Shown: positions 6,483 to 11,241 of the stretch, piece by piece | Position numbering within the stretch: the stretch's first letter is position 1 | Layout: every line of letters starts with the position of its first letter | From: Deltaproteobacteria bacterium | Lineage (GTDB): Bacteria; Desulfobacterota; Deferrimicrobia; Deferrimicrobiales; Deferrimicrobiaceae | NCBI GenBank assembly: GCA_003105225.1 | Contig: PQAK01000037.1 | Span: 1-11,241 of the forward strand | Reading direction: 5' to 3' | DNA: 11,241 nt | The notes under the pieces: generated by a model | What the model was told of the DNA's origin: nothing | Seen by the model: the letters and a program-made list of their open reading frames with translations, nothing else | Databases searched by the model: none | Position numbers and translations under genes: made by a program

Positions 6483-7415
6483 TCAGGAGGCGTCGCGCGG
6501 GACGCGCAGCATCGCCTCCAGGGCCTCGCAGGCCTTCTCGCGGATCTCCTTCGGGACGGTGACCACGGGGGTAAGCGACGAAAGGGCGTCCCGGACGTCC
6601 TCGAGCGTGGTGAGCTTCATGTTCGGGCAGATCAGGGCGCGCGAGGCGATGTGGAACCGCTTCCCGGGATTCTCCTTCCGGAGCCGGTAGAGGATCCCCA
6701 TCTCCGTGCCCACGATGAACTCCTTCGCCGCCGACCGGCGGCAGTAGCCGTACATCCCGGACGTGGACAGGACGGCGTCGGCCATCGCCACGACCTCCGG
6801 GCGGCACTCGGGGTGCACGATCAGCTCCGCCTCCGGGTGCGCTTCCCGCGCCCGGGCGGCGTCCGCGGCGGAAAGCCGCTCATGCGTGGGGCAGTACCCG
6901 TCCCACCACGAGAGCCGCCTCCCGGACACCTTCGCCACGTAGTGCGCCAGGTTGCGGTCGGGCACCATGAAGACCTCCTTGCCGGCCGGGATCGACCGCA
7001 CGACGTTCACGGCGTTGCCGGACGTGCAGCAGACGTCGGAGAGGGCCTTGACCTCCGCCGAGGAGTTGACGTAGGTCACCACGACCGCCCCGGGGTGCGC
7101 GTCCCGCCAGGCGCGCAGATCGTCCGGCGCGATCATGTCCGCCATCGGGCAGCCGGCGTCCATCCGCGGCAGGAGGACGGTCTTCCCCGGCGACAGGATG
7201 GCGGCGCTCTCCGCCATGAAGTGGACGCCGCAGAAGACGATCACGTCCGCCTCCGTCTTCGCCGCCTCCTGGCTCAAGCCCAGCGAGTCGCCCGTGATGT
7301 CGGCGATCTCCTGGATCTCGTCGCGCTGGTAATTGTGCGCCAGGAGCACCGCATTCCGGGCGGCCAGCAGCTCCCGGATCCCTTTCTTCAACGCCTTCTG
7401 CTCCATCGTCGCCAT
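6483..7415 (-). CDS. nadA: NadA, quinolinate synthase
   Basis: A 310-residue protein of normal family length. Known: NadA is a cytoplasmic [4Fe-4S] enzyme that condenses iminoaspartate with dihydroxyacetone phosphate to quinolinate in de novo NAD synthesis. Seen: LLAHNYQRDEIQEIADITGD (24-43), VIVFCGVHFMAESA (58-71), YVNSSAEVKA (115-124) and HPEC (201-204). The three expected cluster cysteines are C89 in DAGCPMA, C175 in GYCPTH and C263 in ICPNMK. TSGMYGYCRRSAAKEFIVGTEMGI (218-241) is the conserved substrate region. The chosen ATG (7415-7413) overlaps the gpsA stop as TGATG, preceded by GGAGAGG. A second methionine at codon 4 is a possible alternative start. The frame is open further upstream inside gpsA, but that sequence is unrelated to NadA. 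nadB and nadC are not in the window. DHAP, a NadA substrate, is also the substrate of the neighbouring gpsA product; this may be coincidence. Confidence 0.98.
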   Translation of the reverse strand: MATMEQKALKKGIRELLAARNAVLLAHNYQRDEIQEIADITGDSLGLSQEAAKTEADVIVFCGVHFMAESAAILSPGKTVLLPRMDAGCPMADMIAPDDLRAWRDAHPGAVVVTYVNSSAEVKALSDVCCTSGNAVNVVRSIPAGKEVFMVPDRNLAHYVAKVSGRRLSWWDGYCPTHERLSAADAARAREAHPEAELIVHPECRPEVVAMADAVLSTSGMYGYCRRSAAKEFIVGTEMGILYRLRKENPGKRFHIASRALICPNMKLTTLEDVRDALSSLTPVVTVPKEIREKACEALEAMLRVPRDAS

Positions 7416-7427
7416 CAGTCCCTCTCC
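7413..7427 (-). promoter_or_regulatory. nadA ribosome-binding site and TGATG start/stop overlap
   Basis: The minus strand reads GGAGAGGGACTGATG. The gpsA stop TGA (7417-7415) and the nadA ATG (7415-7413) share one base, and GGAGAGG lies 5-8 bases upstream, inside the last gpsA codons. This arrangement normally means nadA is translated by ribosomes coming off gpsA, giving linked expression of the two enzymes. Confidence 0.65.
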
Positions 7428-8446
7428 GCGCGCAGCGCGCGCGCAAACAGATCGTCCACCGCCTCCCGGACGTCCTTCCCTTCGTGCAGGATCCGGTACA
7501 CCTGTTCGGAGATCGGCATCGGCACGCCCGTCCGCCGGGACAGGTCGACCGCGGCCCGGGAGGTGTTGACCCCTTCGGCCACCATCGTCATCCCCGACAG
7601 GACTTCCCGCCGATCCTCTCCCCGTCCCACGCGCAACCCGACGGTCCGGTTCCGCGACAGGTCGCCCGTGCAGGTGAGCACCAGGTCCCCCAGCCCCGAA
7701 AGCCCCGCGAACGTCTGCGGGTTCGCCCCCAGGCGCACCCCCAGGCGGGCGATCTCGGCCAGCCCGCGGGCGATCAGGAGCGAGCGGGCGTTGTGTCCGA
7801 ACCCGAGGCCGTCGGACATCCCGGCCGCGATCGCCATCACGTTCTTGAGCGCTCCGCCCATCTCGATGCCGACCACGTCGGTCTCCGCGTAGACCCGGAA
7901 CCGCTTCCCGGAAAAGGCGGCCTGGAGCGACGCGGACACCCGCTCGTCCGAAGCCGCCACCGTGGCGCCGGTGGGCTTTCCCGCCGCAACCTCCCGGGCG
8001 AAGGTCGGCCCCGAGAGGGCGGCCAGCCGGCCCGCAGCGCCCGGCAGTTCTTCCGCGAGCACCTCGGTCATGCGCCGCAGCGTCCCGTTCTCCACTCCCT
8101 TGGCGAGCGACACCACGCAGGCTCCGGGGGAAAGATGCGCCGCGGCCCTTCGCGCCAGCGCGCGCAGGTGGTGGGAAGGGACCGCGACGGCCACGATGTC
8201 CCGTCCGGACAGGGCCTCGGCCAGGTCGGTCGTCGGCCGGACCCCCGGAGGCACCGGGATGCCGGGCAGGAAGCTCCGGTTCTCGCGCCCTCCGAGAATC
8301 TCGGCGCACACTCCCGGCTCCCGCACCCAGAGAGAGACGTCGGCATGCCGCTCGCTGAGCATCGCGGCGAACGCGGTTCCCCACGAGCCGCCGCCCACGA
8401 CGGCGATCCGCGGTTCCGTTCCTCGGCTCATGTCCGGCTCTCCCAT
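7415..8446 (-). CDS. gpsA: GpsA, NAD(P)-dependent glycerol-3-phosphate dehydrogenase
   Basis: A 343-residue cytoplasmic enzyme that reduces dihydroxyacetone phosphate to sn-glycerol 3-phosphate, the backbone of membrane phospholipids. Seen: Rossmann motif VVGGGSWGTA at 16-25, SLAKGVE at 113-119 (K116), LSGPTFAREVA at 145-155, the catalytic-lysine segment GGALKNVMAIAAG (197-209, K201), the substrate loop GLGDLVLTCTGDLSRNR (251-267), and VAEGVNTSRA (289-298). No key motif is missing. The start is ambiguous. The ATG at 8446 has GGAAGGA only four bases upstream. The in-frame ATG at 8431 (residue 6) has GGAG eight bases upstream and gives an N-terminus closer to the family norm. The gene follows the TPR lipoprotein by 25 bp, and its stop overlaps the nadA start, so it sits inside the same probable operon. 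Confidence 0.98.
   Translation of the reverse strand: MGEPDMSRGTEPRIAVVGGGSWGTAFAAMLSERHADVSLWVREPGVCAEILGGRENRSFLPGIPVPPGVRPTTDLAEALSGRDIVAVAVPSHHLRALARRAAAHLSPGACVVSLAKGVENGTLRRMTEVLAEELPGAAGRLAALSGPTFAREVAAGKPTGATVAASDERVSASLQAAFSGKRFRVYAETDVVGIEMGGALKNVMAIAAGMSDGLGFGHNARSLLIARGLAEIARLGVRLGANPQTFAGLSGLGDLVLTCTGDLSRNRTVGLRVGRGEDRREVLSGMTMVAEGVNTSRAAVDLSRRTGVPMPISEQVYRILHEGKDVREAVDDLFARALRAERD
7427..7443 (-). other. GC hairpin next to the nadA ribosome-binding site
   Basis: On the minus strand, CGCGCG (7443-7438) can pair with CGCGCG (7432-7427) around a five-base loop, giving a 6-bp all-GC stem. The stem ends on the first base of the nadA Shine-Dalgarno. It lies in the gpsA codons for Ala-Arg-Ala-Leu-Arg-Ala. 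It could slow or gate ribosome access to nadA, but in such GC-rich DNA a stem like this is easily produced by chance. Confidence 0.25.
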
Positions 8447-8471
8447 GGCGTCCTTCCGGCCCCCCCGGCGG

Positions 8472-9272
8472 TCACTGCGCCTTCAATCGGTCCTTCAGGC
8501 GGTCGATCTTCTCCGCGACGTAGGCCGGGTCCTCCCCGTCGTTCCCGATCGCCTCGTACTGCTCCACGGCGGCGGAAAGCCGCCCCAGTCCCTCCAGCGC
8601 CTGCCCCATCCCCCAGCGCGCGCGGGCGGCGGATTTGCGGTCGGCGGCCAGGTACAGGAGCTTGCGGAATTCCCGGTCGGCCTCGATGAACTTGCCCTGC
8701 GCCAGGTACCCGTAGGCCAGCATCCACCGTCCCTCCGCGGCCCTCGGGGAACCGGGGAACCTCCCGATCAGATCGGCGAGCACGGCGGCCTGCCGGGGCG
8801 GGTCCTCCATGCCGGCGTAGGCTTTCGCGAGCAGCAGCAGCACCTCGTCCATCGCCGCGAACCCGGGAAACCGCCTGCGGACCGATTCGAGGACCTCCGC
8901 GGCGGCGCCGTAGTCCAGAAAATGCAGGAGAAGGATCTCCCCCTTCCGCAGAAGGGCCCGCGGCGCCTCCGAGGCCCTGGGGTAGTTGAAGACGAGCGAA
9001 TCGTAGGCCTCGAGCGCCGCCGGGTAATTCCGGTGGTAGTCCCCGAACAGCTCCCCCTGCCGCAGCATCGCGGTGGGCGCGTACCGGGACTGGGGAAAAT
9101 CCCGGGGGATCGACCGGTATGCCAGCAGCGCCGCGTCCATCTTCTGCTCCTGGAGCGCCTTCTCCGCCCCCTCGAACCGCTCCCGCGCCGGGTCCGAGCA
9201 CCCCCCGAAAACGAGTGCAACAAGAGATATCAGGACAACAACCCGGGCCGGACGCGTGGTGCCTCCCGTCAT
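8472..9272 (-). CDS. TPR-repeat lipoprotein (BamD/YbgF-type, outer membrane)
   Basis: A 266-residue protein. A basic N-terminus (R7, R10) and hydrophobic stretch 11-22 end at C25 in V-F-G-G-C, a plausible lipobox, so an exported lipoprotein is likely. The rest is almost entirely helical TPR-like repeats at roughly 33-60, 68-97, 105-136, 142-173, 179-208 and 217-246. These carry the recurrent A..ay..i...fP.S.ya..A pattern (AYRSIPRDFPQSRYAPTAML, 51-70; the P-x-S/A motif recurs near 98-101 and 173-176). Known: this repeat style and anchoring occur in BamD, which serves the outer-membrane-protein assembly machine, and in YbgF/CpoB-like proteins. The exact family cannot be settled by eye. BamD is about this size, but I do not see its full set of hallmarks. 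The ATG is the only usable start before the signal peptide and has no clear Shine-Dalgarno. It lies 34 bp downstream of gyrA. Confidence 0.88.
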   Translation of the reverse strand: MTGGTTRPARVVVLISLVALVFGGCSDPARERFEGAEKALQEQKMDAALLAYRSIPRDFPQSRYAPTAMLRQGELFGDYHRNYPAALEAYDSLVFNYPRASEAPRALLRKGEILLLHFLDYGAAAEVLESVRRRFPGFAAMDEVLLLLAKAYAGMEDPPRQAAVLADLIGRFPGSPRAAEGRWMLAYGYLAQGKFIEADREFRKLLYLAADRKSAARARWGMGQALEGLGRLSAAVEQYEAIGNDGEDPAYVAEKIDRLKDRLKAQ

Positions 9273-9306
9273 AAACAGGGCGCCGCACCGAAGACGTCGA
9301 TGCGCC
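9273..9306 (-). other. gyrA to TPR-lipoprotein spacer with weak inverted repeat
   Basis: This 34-bp spacer begins directly after the gyrA TAG. GGCGC at 9306-9302 can pair with GCGCC near its other end, enclosing ACGTC/TCGG-rich sequence, and CTGTTT follows. It is a weak candidate for a partial terminator or processing hairpin. There is no real T-run, so read-through into the lipoprotein gene is more likely. Confidence 0.2.
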
Positions 9307-11241
9307 CTATTCTTCCTTTTCCGCCAGGCGGGCCAGCGAGGCGACGCGCTCGTTCTCCTGCAGGCCGATCATGCGGACCCCCTGGGTATTCCGCCCGATG
9401 ACGCGGATCTCGTCCACGGCCATCCGGATGATCTTGCCGGAGTCGGTCACCAGCATGACGTCGTCGCCTTCGGACACCTGCGTCACGCCGACGATCGGCC
9501 CGGTCTTCTCGGTCACCTTGAGGGTGATGACTCCCTTCCCTCCCCGGGTCTGGATCCGGTATTCCTCGATGGCCGTGCGCTTGCCGAACCCGTTCTCGGT
9601 CGCCGTGAGAAGCGTCCCTTCGGGCCTCAAGATCTCCATCCCGACGACCGCGTCCCCCTCCTCCAGGTCGATGCCGCGGACGCCGACGGCGGCGCGTCCC
9701 ATCGAGCGGACGTCCTCCTCGTGGAACCGGATCGACATGCCGAGCCGCGTGGAGAGGAAGATCTCGTCCTGCCCCGAAGTGATCGAAGTGGCGATCAGCT
9801 GGTCCCCTTCGTTCAGTCCCATCGCGATGATGCCGCCCGCCCGCGGCCTGGAATACTCCATGAGCTCCGTCTTCTTGATGACGCCCTGGGCCGTCGCCGT
9901 CACCACGTACCTTCCCTCCACGAACTCCTTGACCGGAAGGACCGAGGGGGTCGCCTCCCCCGGCGACAGCGACAGGAGGTTCACGATGGCCCGGCCCTTG
10001 GCGGCGCGGCTGGCCTCCGGCAGCTCGTGGACCTTGAGCCAGTAGACCTTCCCGGTGTTGGAGAAGAACATGATGTAGGAGTGCATGGAGGCGATGAAGA
10101 GGCTCTCGACGAAGTCCTCCTCCTTGGTCCCCATCCCCACCTTGCCCCTGCCCCCGCGGCGCTGCGTCCGGTAGAGGCTGATCGGGTTGCGCTTGATGTA
10201 CCCCGTGTGGGAGACGGTGACCACCATCTCCTCGTCGACGATCAGGTCCTCGATCCGGATATCCTTGGTCTCCCGGACGATCTGGGAGCGGCGCGCGTCG
10301 GCGTACGCCTCCCGGATCTCCCGGAACTCGTCCCCGATGACGCGCAGCAGCTCGGCCTCCTCGGCCAGGATCTTCTTGAGCTTCTTGATCTCCGCAAGGA
10401 CGTCCTTGAGCTCCTGGAGGATCTTCTCCCGTTCGAGGCCGGTCAGCCGCTGCAGCCGCATGTCGAGGATCGCCTGCGCCTGGAGATCGCTCAGCCCGAA
10501 TTTCCCCACGAGGCCGTCCTTGGCCTCCTTCGGGTCCTTCGAACCCCGGATGAGCTTGATGACCGCGTCGAGGTGGTCGAGCGCGATCTTCAGCCCCTCG
10601 AGGATATGGGCCCGCGCCTCCGCTTTCCGCAGGAGGAACAGGGTCCTCCGCGTCACGACCTCCTTGCGGAAGGCCAGGAACTCCTCGAGCATCTGCTTGA
10701 GGTTGAACGTGCGCGGCTGGTTCTGGACGATCGCCAGCAGCTGCACGCCGAAGGAGGTCTGCATCTGCGTCTGCTTGTAGAGGTTGTTCAGGACGACCTC
10801 GGCGACCGCGTCCTTCTTCAGCTCGACGACCACCCGCATCCCGTCGCGGTCGGACTCGTCCCGGATGTCGGAGATCTCCTCGATCTCCTTGTCCCGCACC
10901 AGCTCGGCGATCTGCTCGATCAGGCGCGCCTTGTTCACCTGGTAGGGGATCTCGGTGATGACGATCGACTCCCGGTCCCCCTTCTTCGCCTTCTCGATGA
11001 AGGCCCGCGCGCGGATCTGGACGCTGCCGCGCCCCGTGCGGTACGCCTCGCGCACCCCGTCCAGCCCGTAGAGGATCCCGCCGGTGGGGAAATCGGGCGC
11101 CGGGATGTGTTCCATCAGCTCGTCGACCGGGATTTCCGGGTTGGCGATCAGGGCGATCAGGGCGTCCAGCACCTCCCCCAGGTTGTGGGGGGGGATGGAG
11201 GTGGCCATCCCCACCGCGATCCCCGCGCTGCCGTTCACCAG
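9307..11241 (-). CDS. gyrA: GyrA, DNA gyrase subunit A (N-terminal part missing beyond window edge)
   Basis: 644 residues are visible, running off the right edge. By comparison with E. coli GyrA, about 160 N-terminal residues, including the active-site tyrosine and the quinolone-resistance region, lie outside the window. Known: GyrA breaks and rejoins DNA within the A2B2 gyrase that introduces negative supercoils. Seen: the fragment opens with LVNGSAGIAVGMATSIPPHN and continues with MEHIPAPDFPTGG, the tower and coiled-coil regions (LQAQAILDMRLQRLTGLE near 253-270), and then the C-terminal beta-pinwheel domain. The pinwheel starts with the GyrA box QRRGGRG (about residues 360-366 of the fragment), which is needed for DNA wrapping and distinguishes gyrase from topoisomerase IV ParC. 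A later RGGKG (~566-570) is a normal blade motif. The protein ends LARLAEKEE with a TAG stop and no long acidic tail. It is followed by the TPR lipoprotein after 34 bp. Confidence 0.99.
   Translation of the reverse strand: MVNGSAGIAVGMATSIPPHNLGEVLDALIALIANPEIPVDELMEHIPAPDFPTGGILYGLDGVREAYRTGRGSVQIRARAFIEKAKKGDRESIVITEIPYQVNKARLIEQIAELVRDKEIEEISDIRDESDRDGMRVVVELKKDAVAEVVLNNLYKQTQMQTSFGVQLLAIVQNQPRTFNLKQMLEEFLAFRKEVVTRRTLFLLRKAEARAHILEGLKIALDHLDAVIKLIRGSKDPKEAKDGLVGKFGLSDLQAQAILDMRLQRLTGLEREKILQELKDVLAEIKKLKKILAEEAELLRVIGDEFREIREAYADARRSQIVRETKDIRIEDLIVDEEMVVTVSHTGYIKRNPISLYRTQRRGGRGKVGMGTKEEDFVESLFIASMHSYIMFFSNTGKVYWLKVHELPEASRAAKGRAIVNLLSLSPGEATPSVLPVKEFVEGRYVVTATAQGVIKKTELMEYSRPRAGGIIAMGLNEGDQLIATSITSGQDEIFLSTRLGMSIRFHEEDVRSMGRAAVGVRGIDLEEGDAVVGMEILRPEGTLLTATENGFGKRTAIEEYRIQTRGGKGVITLKVTEKTGPIVGVTQVSEGDDVMLVTDSGKIIRMAVDEIRVIGRNTQGVRMIGLQENERVASLARLAEKEE

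Noticed and set aside
3010..6807. A 1265-codon minus-strand frame overlapping mfd and the end of nadA
   Set aside because: It is a shifted frame of the mfd strand with Gly/Pro/Arg-dominated translation and no domain. The real Mfd frame carries all helicase motifs.
3531..7892. A plus-strand open frame of about 1453 codons opposite mfd, nadA and gpsA
   Set aside because: It is antisense to three genes with intact diagnostic motifs. Its translation is an Arg/Gly/Pro/His/Asp-rich mixture with no recognisable domain, typical of shadow frames in GC-rich DNA where stops are rare.
7416..8384. N-terminal extension of NadA through the gpsA region
   Set aside because: The upstream residues are an out-of-frame reading of gpsA. 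NadA family length (about 300 residues) and the TGATG overlap with a good ribosome-binding site fix the start at 7415.
9307..11241. Topoisomerase IV subunit ParC instead of GyrA
   Set aside because: An intact GyrA box (QRRGGRG) followed by a full-length beta-pinwheel domain is the gyrase signature; ParC lacks this box.
1..11241. Mobile element, CRISPR array, toxin-antitoxin, defence island or RNA gene
   Set aside because: No transposase, integrase, spaced direct repeats, tRNA-like cloverleaf or unexplained gap over 53 bp was found. All nine genes are co-directional, closely spaced and of core-genome type.

Overview
This window is a compact, strongly GC-rich bacterial chromosomal segment. Nine genes all lie on the minus strand, so transcription runs from the right edge to the left. 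Every gap between genes is 53 bp or shorter, and several stop/start codons overlap. No rRNA, tRNA, CRISPR array, insertion sequence or phage gene was seen. Lipoprotein signals and SurA-type periplasmic chaperones indicate a diderm (Gram-negative-type) organism. The order gyrA, TPR lipoprotein, gpsA, and a nearby mfd plus PpiC/SurA genes recalls the region near the replication origin in Geobacter-like Desulfuromonadota/Deltaproteobacteria. That comparison is from memory, so the lineage is an inference.

Layout in transcription order: (1) gyrA, missing its N-terminal ~160 residues beyond the right edge (9307-11241). (2) A TPR outer-membrane-type lipoprotein of the BamD/YbgF kind (8472-9272). (3) gpsA, glycerol-3-phosphate dehydrogenase (7415-8446). 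(4) nadA, quinolinate synthase, whose start overlaps the gpsA stop by one base (6483-7415). (5) mfd, transcription-repair coupling factor, full length (3003-6467). (6) A PpiC-type parvulin lipoprotein (2035-2949). (7) A SurA-like predicted lipoprotein (1044-2015). (8) A SurA-like protein with a cleavable signal peptide (73-1047). (9) The first 11 codons of pdxA (1-34), cut by the left edge.

Functionally the window has a housekeeping half and an envelope half. The first covers DNA topology, phospholipid precursor supply, NAD synthesis and transcription-coupled repair. The second is three consecutive SurA/PpiC-family genes for folding or escorting exported proteins, followed by pdxA of vitamin B6 synthesis; the surA-pdxA adjacency matches the enterobacterial arrangement.

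The most notable signals are in the envelope half. Only the first of the three paralogues keeps both conserved parvulin histidines, so the other two are probably chaperones without isomerase activity. The second ends in an 8-G/4-A tract containing a canonical-form -1 slippery heptamer, which sits directly on its ATGA overlap with the third; a -1 slip would fuse the two in frame. A perfect TATAAT hexamer overlapping the mfd stop codon may mark a promoter for the envelope half. I found no clear evidence of a wholly new system; the rest is ordinary core genome.
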